Source: Methylophilaceae bacterium
GTDB lineage: Bacteria; Pseudomonadota; Gammaproteobacteria; Burkholderiales; Methylophilaceae
Assembly (NCBI GenBank): GCA_018398995.1
Contig: CP073759.1
Span: forward strand, 124,001 to 188,000
Length of the DNA stretch: 64,000 nt
Direction of reading: 5' to 3'
The translations under genes were made by a program, and so were the position numbers. Positions 45,801 to 53,495 of this stretch are shown here, piece by piece (positions within the stretch are counted from its first letter, which is position 1; every line of letters begins with the position of its first letter). The notes below the pieces were generated by a model. The model had not been told where the DNA came from and did not search any database. It worked only from the letters and a program-made list of their open reading frames with translations.

Positions 45801-46732
45801 CACGACTCAACAAACTTTATATACCCGCTAGCAACGATATAGACCAGACTGATACTAAACAAACAGAAATTAAAAAGTTAGATAATCACTATCCTGCTTT
45901 AGATATTCAAGTAGATGATTTTAAGCTTGGCAAAAAAGAGCTTGGTCGATTTGCGCTTAATGCCTATCAGGCTAATGATGACTGGGTCATTCAACAACTT
46001 AAAATCAGCAACCCTGATCATGTCTTAATGGCAGAAGGTCGCTGGTTTAACTGGACCAGTAGCCCAAATACTAACTTAGTCTTTTCATTAACCGCAAATG
46101 ATGTGGGCAATACCTTAAAGCGTTTTGGTCAACCCGATGTCATTAAAGGTGGAGTGGCACTTATCGCTGGTCAGCTAAACTGGCCAGGCAGCCCTCATCA
46201 ATTTCAGTCAAAAGGATTAAACGGTGAATTGCAACTAGGTGCATCAAAAGGACAAATTGTTAAAGTTAAACCAGGCGTCGGCCGACTCTTTGGTCTACTG
46301 ACACTGCAAAGCCTACCTCGGCGCCTAACATTGGATTTTAGAGATTTATTTAGCGAAGGTTTTGCATTTGATGAAATCAGTGGTAACGCCAATATTACTG
46401 ATGGCATTATGCATAGTAATGATTTCTTTATGACTGGCCCAGCGGCAGAAACCAAAATTAAAGGCGATATTGATTTAAATAAAGAAACGCAATATCTACA
46501 CATAAAAGTTATTCCGCACATCAGCGACAGCTTTTCATTGGCCGCGCTTGCTGGAGGTCCAATCGTTGGTGCAGCCGCCTTTGTTGCGCAGAAGTTATTA
46601 AAAGACCCGCTAAACAAAATCGCACAAAGCGAATATACTATTGTTGGCACTTGGGATAACCCTGTAGAAGTAGGTGCCGAAAAAATGCAACCAGATAAAC
46701 AACCCACTAACTCACCATTGAATTCGCAATAA
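42851..46732 (+). CDS. yhdP: YhdP/AsmA-family envelope lipid-transport protein
   Basis: A 1293-residue protein anchored by one N-terminal helix (about 10-33), with a very long periplasmic beta-rich body. The N-terminal DUF3971 region begins near IGLRTTVGNIVTGWDGLSPK, and the C-terminal AsmA_2 region includes SKGQIVKVKPGVGRLFGLLTLQSLPRRL (about residues 1135-1162) and AALAGGPIVGAAAFVAQKLL. In E. coli, YhdP together with TamB and YdbH moves phospholipid to the outer membrane. Followed after two bases by a nitrilase-family gene and then tldD, the usual order. Full length. Confidence 0.92.
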   Translation: MLSIKKTPRWIIYFSLAVLTIVVMTAATIRLVIFPNINDYKNDVAAMITKKIGLRTTVGNIVTGWDGLSPKILIREINIYDSDNQPALHLENVNGTFSWLSLPMLSPHLSHISVSNPTLSVKRTKTGAIYIAGIAIAGEGKPDFANWLLSQASIDINNAAIVWHDELRQAPALSLNAVDFNLHNPAWRKIFGQHLFSMHALPSTGTQYPILLNGHFFGRDITKIDTWHGEVSLSAKSIDLTAWKAWFDYPIDLQSGLGKADVTLTFADQAINKLTANVQLNQLSAKLNTSTEWLIASALSGVLSWEETKNTTTLSGQQIKLDTDDGFHIKNGSGFFSQSIKHQQPWLNAALSLDEFDLSYLGKIQKIVKLPEHIQQPINTLNPQGKLSKLSMRFEGNPKRPSHFAIESEFTSLSVQPYQKIPGFSNLSGEIKTNENKGTLLLSSTNAVLHLKDILRWPIPINTLSGKIYWNNHNEIVNIFASNVAIANDHMAGTINGNYLMNKIKGGYLDLNAQFERGDAQFASFYYPLSLGEKSLNWLDTAILSGKANDIQLKVKGKLDDFPYVDKQNKPNPSLGAFKVTARINDATLQYGKDWPRLEKLGLDMRFEGNSMELTADTGNILDLNIIKAKAIIPALNTNGTMAQALRIDAISEGPVAAGIALINNSPIKQVTLGFTDDLKTSGKAKLDMNIEIPLNNIVDTQYKGEYLINNGAMYANERLGLPEISMINGTLRFDGSGIHARAVNANILGGPAQFDVTTAENKTINIHAKGLMTARGIQQLNDNTLTKAFNGSAGWSTDIAIKQPLINLTIRSNLKGLAINLPSPLGKHSSEEASLTIQKQQFRAEEDSINIDYKQAVSAILVRKQKNDGLQFDGGDIAINMPAKAPTKPGLALRGQLDYFDADEWLALPSNQDNSSNLSHVPFNSAALSIQQLNIFNRSFYGLNVSSSPSDRHLQMTVNSQEINGEIEWRSPTKTQATGALIARLNKLYIPASNDIDQTDTKQTEIKKLDNHYPALDIQVDDFKLGKKELGRFALNAYQANDDWVIQQLKISNPDHVLMAEGRWFNWTSSPNTNLVFSLTANDVGNTLKRFGQPDVIKGGVALIAGQLNWPGSPHQFQSKGLNGELQLGASKGQIVKVKPGVGRLFGLLTLQSLPRRLTLDFRDLFSEGFAFDEISGNANITDGIMHSNDFFMTGPAAETKIKGDIDLNKETQYLHIKVIPHISDSFSLAALAGGPIVGAAAFVAQKLLKDPLNKIAQSEYTIVGTWDNPVEVGAEKMQPDKQPTNSPLNSQ

Positions 46733-46734
46733 CA

Positions 46735-47577
46735 ATGACATCAAAAAAATCGACAAAATACGCAAGTAGCATCGTTAAAGTAGCTGGCATACAAATGGCA
46801 TCCAGCCCCAGTGTATCCTCTAATCTAACAGAAGCTGAACGTTTAATTACGCTGGCGGCCAAAGCCGGTGCAAAGATAGTTGTACTACCAGAATATTTTT
46901 GCATCATGGGTATACATGACACTGATAAAGTGAAGATAAAAGAAAAAGAAGGCGATGGCCCTATTCAACATTTCTTATCTAAAATGGCCAAAAAACACAA
47001 GATATTCCTCATCGGCGGCACCGTGCCTCTTATCAGCAATCTGCCTAACAAAGTACGTAATAGTTGTTTAGTCTATAACGATAAAGGTAAGCAAATTGCA
47101 CGCTACGACAAAATCCATTTATTTGGTTTAGATTTAGCCACCGAACGCTATCACGAAGAAAACACCATCGAAGCTGGCAATCAAGTCGTTGTGGTTGAAA
47201 CGCCTTATGGCAAAATCGGACTATCAACTTGTTATGATTTGCGCTTCCCAGAGCTATATCGCGCAATGGGAGAAGTCGATATGATTGTTGTTCCGTCTGC
47301 ATTTACCGAGACGACAGGCAAGGCGCACTGGGAAACACTCATCCGGGCACGTGCGATAGAGAATTTATGTTATGTGATTGCACCAGCGCAAGGCGGTTAT
47401 CACCTGTCTGGTAGAGAAACCCATGGTAATAGTATGATAGTCGATCCCTGGGGCGTCATCTTAGATAGACTACCCCGCGGTTCTGGTATTGTGATAGCGG
47501 GCGTTAATACGCATTACGAAGCCAGCCTTCGTAAAAGCTTACCAGCCCTTAAACACAAGACCATCAAGGCAATTTAA
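46735..47577 (+). CDS. Nitrilase-superfamily amidohydrolase (Nit1-like)
   Basis: A carbon-nitrogen hydrolase with the Glu-Lys-Cys triad E53 (VVLPEYFCIMG), K126 (RYDKIHLFGLD) and C166 (GLSTCYDLRFPELYR). The later sequence HWETLIRARAIENLCYVIAPAQGG and DPWGVIL fit the Nit1/deaminated-glutathione amidase branch, which repairs side products of glutathione transamination. Length is 280. It starts two bases after the yhdP stop and overlaps the tldD start by one base (TAATG). Substrate assignment is by family only. Confidence 0.9.
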   Translation: MTSKKSTKYASSIVKVAGIQMASSPSVSSNLTEAERLITLAAKAGAKIVVLPEYFCIMGIHDTDKVKIKEKEGDGPIQHFLSKMAKKHKIFLIGGTVPLISNLPNKVRNSCLVYNDKGKQIARYDKIHLFGLDLATERYHEENTIEAGNQVVVVETPYGKIGLSTCYDLRFPELYRAMGEVDMIVVPSAFTETTGKAHWETLIRARAIENLCYVIAPAQGGYHLSGRETHGNSMIVDPWGVILDRLPRGSGIVIAGVNTHYEASLRKSLPALKHKTIKAI

Positions 47578-49019
47578 TGCAACAAACCAACCATTTACAC
47601 ATAGCGAATGAGGCATTATTAGTGCCTGCAGGCCTCGATACACAATCAATACAAGGTATATTGAGCAATATAATGTCGCATCAAGTCGACTATGCTGATT
47701 TATATTTTCAATACAGCAGAAGTGAATCTTGGGGCTTAGAAGAAGGTCAAGTCAAATCTGGCGCATTCTCAATTGATCAAGGTGTTGGTGTTCGTGCCAT
47801 TAGTGGTGAGAAAACAGCCTTTGCCTACTCGGATGAAATCAACTTACCTGCCTTACAACAGGCAGCTAATGCAACCAAAGCCATCGCTGCTATCGGCGCT
47901 GAGCAAACAGCTAGCCGCATTATCACACCGGCAGCAACACCACTCTATTTACCCAACGATCCAATTGCCTCACTTTCTGCAGATGCCAAAGTAAAATTAC
48001 TAGAACGCTTAGAACAATTTGCCAAGCAAGCTGACCCCCGTATCACGCAAGTCATGGCGTCTATCGGTGGTGAATATGAAGTTATCATGGTTGCGCGAAG
48101 TGACGGTGTAATGGCAGCTGATGTACGTCCGCTAGTACGCGTTTCAATTCAAGTGATTGCTGAACAAAATGGGCGGCGCGAACAAGGTACTGCAGGTGGT
48201 GGCGGCCGTTTCGACTACCACTATTTCACAGATGCCGTATTACAAGATTATGCAAAAAAGGCAGTGCATCAAGCATTAGTTAATTTAGACGCACGCCCTG
48301 CCCCAGCCGGCAGCATGACAGTTGTACTAGCTTCAGGCTGGCCCGGCATACTCTTACATGAAGCGATTGGTCATGGTTTAGAAGGTGACTTTAATCGTAA
48401 AGGTAGCTCAGCATTTTCTGGCATGATAGGCCAACAAGTGGCATCGAAAGGCATTACCATTGTTGATGATGGCACAATCAACGACCGTCGCGGCTCGCTA
48501 AGCGTTGATGATGAAGGCAATCCAACCCAGCGCAATGTGCTTATTGAAGATGGCATCTTACGCAACTATATACAAGATACGTTAAACGCGCGTTTAATGA
48601 AACAAGCCACAACCGGCAATGGTCGTCGAGAGAGTTATGCACACATCCCTATGCCACGCATGACAAACACTTATATGCTCAATGGCGACAAAGCACCAGA
48701 GGAAATTATTCAATCCGTGAAAAAGGGTTTATATGCTGCCAACTTTGGTGGTGGTCAAGTTGATATTACCAGTGGCAAGTTTGTCTTCAGCGCAGCTGAA
48801 GCTTACATGATAGAAGACGGTAAAATTACCCATCCCGTTAAAGGGGCAACTTTAATTGGTAATGGGCCAGACGTGCTTACACGGGTCAGCATGATTGGTA
48901 ACGATATAGCACTCGATAGTGGCGTTGGCACTTGTGGAAAAGAAGGTCAAAGTGTCCCTGTTGGTGTTGGTCAGCCAACCCTTAAAATTGACGGCTTGAC
49001 AGTAGGTGGTACCGTTTAA
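47577..49019 (+). CDS. tldD: TldD metalloprotease subunit
   Basis: TldD with TldE (PmbA) forms a zinc protease that trims unfolded or modified peptides. The zinc motif is HEAIGHGLEGD (H261, E262, H266), with the metal-coordinating Cys in GVGTCGKEGQSVPVG. Length is 480, typical. It overlaps the nitrilase gene stop by one base. The pmbA partner is not in the window. A small palindrome (49041-49056) lies just after the stop and may end the transcript. Confidence 0.96.
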   Translation: MQQTNHLHIANEALLVPAGLDTQSIQGILSNIMSHQVDYADLYFQYSRSESWGLEEGQVKSGAFSIDQGVGVRAISGEKTAFAYSDEINLPALQQAANATKAIAAIGAEQTASRIITPAATPLYLPNDPIASLSADAKVKLLERLEQFAKQADPRITQVMASIGGEYEVIMVARSDGVMAADVRPLVRVSIQVIAEQNGRREQGTAGGGGRFDYHYFTDAVLQDYAKKAVHQALVNLDARPAPAGSMTVVLASGWPGILLHEAIGHGLEGDFNRKGSSAFSGMIGQQVASKGITIVDDGTINDRRGSLSVDDEGNPTQRNVLIEDGILRNYIQDTLNARLMKQATTGNGRRESYAHIPMPRMTNTYMLNGDKAPEEIIQSVKKGLYAANFGGGQVDITSGKFVFSAAEAYMIEDGKITHPVKGATLIGNGPDVLTRVSMIGNDIALDSGVGTCGKEGQSVPVGVGQPTLKIDGLTVGGTV

Positions 49020-49040
49020 TATGATATTGCTAACGGGGCC

Positions 49041-49056
49041 ATAAGCCTCGGCTTAT
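49041..49056 (+). terminator. Short palindrome after tldD, possible weak terminator
   Basis: ATAAGCC and GGCTTAT flank TC to make a perfect dyad, followed by TTATCTGCTTTT. The loop is tight and the T-run is broken, so only weak termination is expected. Confidence 0.4.
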
Positions 49057-49090
49057 TTATCTGCTTTTACTTCACAAAAGGAGCAATATT

Positions 49091-49356
49091 ATGGCTGTTA
49101 GTCCTGCTAAAAACCCCGCATCAAAACCCCCTGTCAAAAAAACCACCACTAAAAAACCAGCCGTAAACAAAGCGACTGCAGCAAAAACGACAGTAAAAAA
49201 ACCAGTGCGCCTAAAACACGCAAAATAAGCGCCGAAGAGCGTTACAAAATGATTGAAGTAGCCGCTTATTATATTGCTGAACATCACAATTTTCAGGGCA
49301 GTGCTATTGATTTTTGGATTGCTGCTGAGGAAGAAATCAATAAAAAAATTGCTTAA
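49091..49356 (+). pseudogene. DUF2934 protein with Lys/Ala/Pro-rich tail, frame broken at A7
   Basis: From ATG 49091 (AAAGGAG seven bases upstream) the frame gives a 45-residue Lys/Ala/Thr/Pro-rich peptide that stops at 49226-49228. The -1 frame, readable from about 49199 to 49356, continues as SAPKTRKISAEERYKMIEV and on through WIAAEEEINKKIA, which is a DUF2934 domain. The frames meet at GTAAAAAAACC: seven A where eight would restore one 88-residue reading frame. It is either a one-base deletion, a sequencing error in a homopolymer, or programmed -1 slippage (A-AAA-AAA is a slippery heptamer). Histone-H1-like tails plus DUF2934 are usual for this small family; function unknown. A terminator follows. 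Confidence 0.75.
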
Positions 49357-49386
49357 CTTAATTGCTCTACAGATTATTGACATTAA

Positions 49387-49411
49387 AAAAGGGTGCTTCG
49401 CGCACCCTTTT
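49387..49411. terminator. Bidirectional terminator between DUF2934 gene and efp
   Basis: AAAAGGGTGC and GCACCCTTTT form a ten-base-pair stem around TTCGC. A run of A on one side and T on the other lets it serve the plus-strand DUF2934 gene and the minus-strand efp, whose stops lie on either side. Confidence 0.85.
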
Positions 49412-49426
49412 GCTTAGCAATTGCTA

Positions 49427-49987
49427 TTATTTTAAGACACGATTTCTATATTCGCTTGTGCGTGTATCAATCTCAATATTATCACCTTGCGCCACAAAAA
49501 GCGGCACTGATATTTCATATCCCGTTGCTAATTTTGCCGGCTTCATTACCTTACCCGAAGTGTCACCTTTAACTGCAGGTTCAGTGTAAACCACTTCTCG
49601 CACGACCGTTGTTGGCAACTCAACTTGTATCGCTTTGCCTTCATAAAAACGTACATCGCATGTCATACCATCTTCTAAAAATGGCAACACATCTTCCATA
49701 AATTCTGCATCTACGTCATATTGGTTATAGTCAGCATCCATAAACACATAGCTAGGATCTGCAAAATAAGAATAAGTCACTTCTCTTTTTTCTAGCACAA
49801 CGATATCAAATTTGTCACCGGCGTTATAGACGTTCTCGCTTGGTGCTTCTGTTAGCAAGTTTTTAAACTTAGCTTTGACTACCGCACCACTGCGGCCAGA
49901 TTTATTATATTCAGATTTCACTAAAACCAATGGCTGTCCATCAACCATTACAACATTACCAACACGAAGTTCTTGAGCTGTTTTCAT
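49427..49987 (-). CDS. efp: Elongation factor P (arginine type)
   Basis: EF-P relieves ribosome stalling at polyproline. The modifiable loop reads [14 protein letters not shown], placing Arg32 at the tip where E. coli has lysine. Arg32 EF-Ps are rhamnosylated by EarP, whose gene lies 48 bases upstream on the same strand, so the two fit together. Length is 186 with the usual three beta domains ([51 protein letters not shown]). A strong terminator follows. Confidence 0.97.
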   Translation of the reverse strand: MKTAQELRVGNVVMVDGQPLVLVKSEYNKSGRSGAVVKAKFKNLLTEAPSENVYNAGDKFDIVVLEKREVTYSYFADPSYVFMDADYNQYDVDAEFMEDVLPFLEDGMTCDVRFYEGKAIQVELPTTVVREVVYTEPAVKGDTSGKVMKPAKLATGYEISVPLFVAQGDNIEIDTRTSEYRNRVLK

Positions 49988-50035
49988 ATATTCAACACCA
50001 AAATAAGGGAATTATTTAAAAGCGAATATTATACG

Positions 50036-51160
50036 CTAGTTTGCCAAATACGCACAAAAAGCAACTAACTTGCTTGCCAAATCTTCTTGCTGAGTTATCG
50101 CTTGTGATTGTTGTTGCGTGTATCGCGTAAGTGCTGAAAGATTGTTCAAATAGTGTTGCCAAGCCTCAGCATGGAATCTTTCCGTCGACCATGCTTCATG
50201 TAGCTGTACGAGTGTTTGCTGTAATGTTGAATAGCGATAGAAACTTGATAAAAAGGCATTAAGCTTTAAAAGGTGTGCATTATCTTCTTGCCAATAAGGT
50301 TGCCAGATAAATGGCTTACCTGCAAAAATCGCTCTTACCCAACTATCTTCGCCTCGAACGAAATTAATATCGCATACCCACAATAATCGATCATAATCAT
50401 CTTGCGTTAGAAATGGCAGCACATGCAAAGTCAATGCTCCTAGCGTTATACAATCGCCAACTGCCAACGCTGTATAGCCTAATACCGATGTCGGCATGTG
50501 CTGATTAAGTGGCATCAAGACAATCACAGACTGTTGACCACCTGCTAATGATTGTAATAAAGCATCAACCGGTGCTTGCCGATAATGAAACAATGAAATG
50601 GTTAAATCGGTTGCATGCTTAGCAATCGTTAACGAGCGCCAAAAGGCTTCTTGTAAAGACGCTGATGCTTGAAACGCATCGCGATTAGCAAGCAAGTCTT
50701 TCTCACGTAACAACCCACCTGTTTTGTCGCTAAAGCCAGGAAAATAAAAATGACGTGTGAATGCTGTTTCACGGTGTTTGCCATGCAAGCCATGAAAGGC
50801 TGTTACCCAAGATTCTGCTGATAAATAATCGACATTAACCCAAACGGTTTGCTTACTCATCAACGATAAATAAGCGGCAGGCAAACCACAAGCAAATGTC
50901 TCAATCACGACATCAGCGGCAACATCAAAAGCGGTGTTAGCATCCCATCGTATAACTGTAATGCCTTGAAATGGCTGTTCTGGCCTATCAACAATATCAG
51001 TCAATATGTTGGCGGCGGCTGACAAATCATCAACGAACAATTTAATGTGAACATCATGCGCTTGATGTAGCTGTTTAGCTAATCGCCAGCAAACACCAAT
51101 ATCGCCGAAGTTATCAACGATTTTACAGAAAATATCCCATTTTTTTTGAATGTGAATCAC
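50036..51160 (-). CDS. earP: EF-P arginine rhamnosyltransferase
   Basis: EarP (DUF2331) transfers rhamnose from dTDP-rhamnose to Arg32 of EF-P. The start IFCKIVDNFGDIGVCWRLAKQL contains the catalytic-region aspartates (D-N-F-G-D). The nucleotide-sugar pocket FVRGEDSWVRAIFAGKPFIWQPYWQEDNAH (about residues 275-304) is intact. Length is 374. It is upstream of efp on the same strand, the arrangement in which this modification was first recognised. dTDP-rhamnose synthesis genes are not in the window. Confidence 0.95.
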   Translation of the reverse strand: MIHIQKKWDIFCKIVDNFGDIGVCWRLAKQLHQAHDVHIKLFVDDLSAAANILTDIVDRPEQPFQGITVIRWDANTAFDVAADVVIETFACGLPAAYLSLMSKQTVWVNVDYLSAESWVTAFHGLHGKHRETAFTRHFYFPGFSDKTGGLLREKDLLANRDAFQASASLQEAFWRSLTIAKHATDLTISLFHYRQAPVDALLQSLAGGQQSVIVLMPLNQHMPTSVLGYTALAVGDCITLGALTLHVLPFLTQDDYDRLLWVCDINFVRGEDSWVRAIFAGKPFIWQPYWQEDNAHLLKLNAFLSSFYRYSTLQQTLVQLHEAWSTERFHAEAWQHYLNNLSALTRYTQQQSQAITQQEDLASKLVAFCAYLAN

Positions 51161-51195
51161 AATACAAATGTTAAACGTGTATCAATCATGCGAAG

Positions 51196-51242
51196 AAGTG
51201 GTTTAAAGCAATCAATCGCCATTAAACCACTTTATTGCATCA
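51196..51242. repeat. Long inverted repeat between metal cluster and earP
   Basis: AAGTGGTTTAA (51196-51206) and TTAAACCACTT (51232-51242) pair perfectly over 11 bases with a 25-base loop. It lies 14 bases past the last metal-cluster gene and 36 bases before the earP start. It lacks a T-run on the minus strand, so a Rho-independent terminator is doubtful; it may stabilise the 3' end or act as a leader structure. Confidence 0.55.
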
Positions 51243-51255
51243 AGCCCAACGCATA

Positions 51256-51663
51256 TTACATCAGCAATGGTGCGATGAATGCAAAAAAAGCACCAAGCAT
51301 CAATATGGCAACAGAAAGCCAATAAATAAGTAGTGCATTCTTGCGCGCCTTTATGCAACTTGCCGCTAATAATGGATCGACTGGACAAGGCGAATTACGC
51401 GCTTTCCATTGCAAATAGCCTGCCAACACTAACATCAAAGCAGCCAAGCCAAACACTGGCATTTTATGCTCACTCACCCAAATAAGCTGTGGAAATATCG
51501 TGAACAAACTGGTTAATGTAGCGGCCGACCCAATGGCAACAAATGTAGCAGGTAAAGCACAACAAATTAAGGTTGAGCCGCTAGTGAATAGCGAGAGTAT
51601 ATTTGCACGCTTAACGATTGTGATAAGACCCAGATCTGGGTTTGCCTGTTTATTTACTTTCAT
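51256..51663 (-). CDS. MerT/MerC-like putative metal-transport membrane protein
   Basis: A 135-residue membrane protein with about four hydrophobic helices. The first bears an adjacent cysteine pair (C34-C35 in STLICCALPATF), as in mercury-uptake MerT/MerC proteins, and a second pair C93 and C103 flanks the loop SPCPVDPLLAASC. It starts three bases after the stop of a periplasmic HMA-domain protein, echoing the merT-merP layout. No merA or merR is nearby, so the ion could be copper, mercury or something else. Confidence 0.6.
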   Translation of the reverse strand: MKVNKQANPDLGLITIVKRANILSLFTSGSTLICCALPATFVAIGSAATLTSLFTIFPQLIWVSEHKMPVFGLAALMLVLAGYLQWKARNSPCPVDPLLAASCIKARKNALLIYWLSVAILMLGAFFAFIAPLLM

Positions 51664-51666
51664 GGC

Positions 51667-52008
51667 TTACCTTTCTTGAGTAGGGCTATTGGCGTTGAAC
51701 GCTGCTTTAATCTCATCAATAGACTGCGCTACTTTTTCTACTTTATTCACTGCATAGCCAGCATCTTTAATCACTTGAGTAAAAGTATCCAGCGAAACAT
51801 CTTGCTGTGGCTTCAGCTCCAATACAACAATACGTCGTTTCAAATCAACAAAAGCACCCTGCCCCTCTGGCATTGCGTTTAACTTTTTCTCAATGCCTTT
51901 GGCACAAAATGCACACACCATACCGTTCACTTCAGCTTGAATACTACTAGCTGCAAAAACGACTGGTGAGGTGAAAATATACAATAAAATAATAAGTGTG
52001 TTTTTCAT
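51667..52008 (-). CDS. Secreted HMA-domain metal-binding protein (MerP-like)
   Basis: A 113-residue protein with a signal peptide (about 1-20) followed by a heavy-metal-associated domain. The metal motif is GMVCAFCAKGIEKKL (C32, C35; Met-x-Cys-x-x-Cys variant), with the typical C-terminal DAGYAV. The tail is a helical extension ending at the stop. It is expected to bind a soft metal in the periplasm and hand it to the downstream membrane protein. The gene sits between that protein and an outer-membrane-like protein. Confidence 0.75.
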   Translation of the reverse strand: MKNTLIILLYIFTSPVVFAASSIQAEVNGMVCAFCAKGIEKKLNAMPEGQGAFVDLKRRIVVLELKPQQDVSLDTFTQVIKDAGYAVNKVEKVAQSIDEIKAAFNANSPTQER

Positions 52009-52027
52009 ACGATATCCTTTAAGTAGG

Positions 52028-52675
52028 TTAATAAGTAACCATTAGATTAAGTCGAGGTGCACGTTCACTTTTATCAAAAGGATTGGTGACACCCAGTTCT
52101 AGGAAGTAATTTTTGTTAATCAGGCGCAATGCTGGTGTTAGCTGAAAGCCTGGATGAAAGTCGCGCGTTGTTTTGGCCTCTAATACAAACCAAGGCTGCG
52201 TTTCATCAAAATCTGTTTCGTAAAATGAAAACCCACCTTGTAATGCCGCCATGTCGTTGTTCATACCAGGCGCACGCAGCATACGCATCTTAGCTAAAAA
52301 ATAAAGCCGTGTTGTTTCATAATCAAATTGCACACTCGGGCTATAACTAAACCCATGATGCAATCCCCTTGCCTCGCCCACACTCCCCATAAACCAAACA
52401 TTGGCTTGCGCGGCCGGCAAATTCCAACGCTGAATAAGCCCTGTGTAATTAATACCTGTGATGGTTGTCGCGTGCTTATTTCTGGGCGACATACGCATCA
52501 CCTCAACGCCAACAGCATGACGTATGCTAGGGGCATAATTAATCATTATTTCTTGATTATATTCACCCATCTCGGTCATCAGCATATAGCTATCTTCAAA
52601 ACCCATGAGGGCAGCTGATTGTACGTGTGTGGCTAAAAAGGCCAATAAAACCGCAACCTGTAGTTGCTTAAACAT
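52028..52675 (-). CDS. Outer-membrane-like beta-barrel protein, unknown
   Basis: A 215-residue secreted protein with a signal peptide (about 1-20, ending in QSA). The mature part is rich in alternating strands, such as TITGINYTGLIQRWNLP, SPSVQFDYETTRLYFLAKMRM and PALRLINKNYFLELGVTNPF, and ends with LNLMVTY, an aromatic terminus typical of outer-membrane barrels. I do not recognise a named family. It lies 19 bases upstream of the HMA-domain gene on the same strand and may be part of the same envelope metal system. Confidence 0.6.
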   Translation of the reverse strand: MFKQLQVAVLLAFLATHVQSAALMGFEDSYMLMTEMGEYNQEIMINYAPSIRHAVGVEVMRMSPRNKHATTITGINYTGLIQRWNLPAAQANVWFMGSVGEARGLHHGFSYSPSVQFDYETTRLYFLAKMRMLRAPGMNNDMAALQGGFSFYETDFDETQPWFVLEAKTTRDFHPGFQLTPALRLINKNYFLELGVTNPFDKSERAPRLNLMVTY

Positions 52676-52727
52676 ATTAAACCTCCAATAACTCGATTAA
52701 AAAACGTGGACGGATTTGTCCTAGTGA

Positions 52728-53063
52728 TTAATGTCGTATTGGCGGCCTGTACAGAGGTGAGTGATCAATCGACTGAAGTGCATCATCAACAAATGACAAC
52801 TTAAGTGATTGAAAGGTAGGGATATTAATGAGTGGAATAAAGCCAATGTTAATAACAGAAGTTGCAACCGCACACAAAGGACAACTCATACAGCGATGTG
52901 ATTGAACAGTGGCTTGATCAGATTCAGCATGACAAGGCATAGTGGCTTGCATCTGTGTTTGATCATGCATTGTGTTAGTTGCCATTTGCATACGCATTGC
53001 ATTGGCTGTCACCATAAAAATAGGTAACCAAATAACCAACACGGTACACATCAACTTTTTCAT
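52728..53063 (-). CDS. Small Cys/His/Met-rich secreted protein (DUF2946-like)
   Basis: Using ATG 53063, the protein is 111 residues with an N-terminal hydrophobic segment (about 3-22), then a Met/His-rich stretch (MRMQMATNTMHDQTQMQ), then C44 and a CxxCxxC cluster (C58, C61, C64 in HRCMSCPLCAVA), ending YRPPIRH. This resembles copper-related DUF2946 proteins. The frame extends to 53087, but the shorter form has the better signal peptide. It is the first gene of the four-gene metal-handling run. Metal identity is inferred from residues only. Confidence 0.62.
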   Translation of the reverse strand: MKKLMCTVLVIWLPIFMVTANAMRMQMATNTMHDQTQMQATMPCHAESDQATVQSHRCMSCPLCAVATSVINIGFIPLINIPTFQSLKLSFVDDALQSIDHSPLYRPPIRH

Positions 53064-53121
53064 TATTGATAGGATAGCCCGCGTCAAGCATTAGTTCAAT
53101 GCTTTTTTATACCTTAATACT

Positions 53122-53304
53122 ATGACATCAGAGATGGTGATAACCAACTTGCTCTCCCTCATCAATTTGTCTATGCTATTGATGCAGTCGCTAATTGAGT
53201 TAGTGTATGAAAAAACACGATGGTTAATACAAAACAGAATCTCAATAAGCTGCACTGGCGATACTGAAACGAAAAATGGGCTTGGTGAATCGATTAAACA
53301 ATGA
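53122..53304 (+). CDS. Possible small hydrophobic-start protein upstream of BFD-like gene
   Basis: A 60-codon frame begins at ATG 53122 with a hydrophobic first half (VITNLLSLINLSMLLMQSLI) and ends in an ATGA overlap with the BFD-like gene. No ribosome site is clear and no family is recognised. The overlap suggests translational coupling, but the frame may equally be chance. Confidence 0.25.
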   Translation: MTSEMVITNLLSLINLSMLLMQSLIELVYEKTRWLIQNRISISCTGDTETKNGLGESIKQ

Positions 53305-53495
53305 CAAACACGAGTGAAGATTTAGCTGCAGAAATCATGTGTGAATGTACAGGGACTACACGTGGAAAAATTTTTGATTTAGTAACTGAAGGTTTGGATT
53401 TTAATGCAATCTCAAGAAAAACTGGGGTCAACACTGGTTGTGGCGGCTGCGAATGGGAAATTGAAACATTTATCGAAGCATTGCAAGAAAAATAA
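53301..53495 (+). CDS. BFD-like [2Fe-2S] protein
   Basis: A 64-residue protein with four cysteines in the bacterioferritin-associated ferredoxin pattern CxC...CxxC: C14 and C16 in IMCECTG, C47 and C50 in TGCGGCEWE. BFD domains reduce bacterioferritin to release iron or act as cluster-binding modules in other oxidoreductases. No bacterioferritin gene is near. Divergent from the metal-handling genes with about 240 bases between. Confidence 0.88.
   Translation: MTNTSEDLAAEIMCECTGTTRGKIFDLVTEGLDFNAISRKTGVNTGCGGCEWEIETFIEALQEK

Noticed and set aside
46204-46707. Minus-strand frame of 167 codons at the end of yhdP
   Set aside because: It is antisense to the conserved AsmA_2 region and has no own start signal.
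49072-49383. Minus-strand frame of 103 codons opposite the DUF2934 gene
   Set aside because: Its Phe/Val/Ala-rich sequence is the complement of Lys/Ala/Thr codons; the plus strand has the ribosome site and the known domain.
51256-52008. A complete mercury-resistance (mer) operon
   Set aside because: No merA reductase or merR regulator is in the window and the barrel and Cys-rich genes are not mer components.
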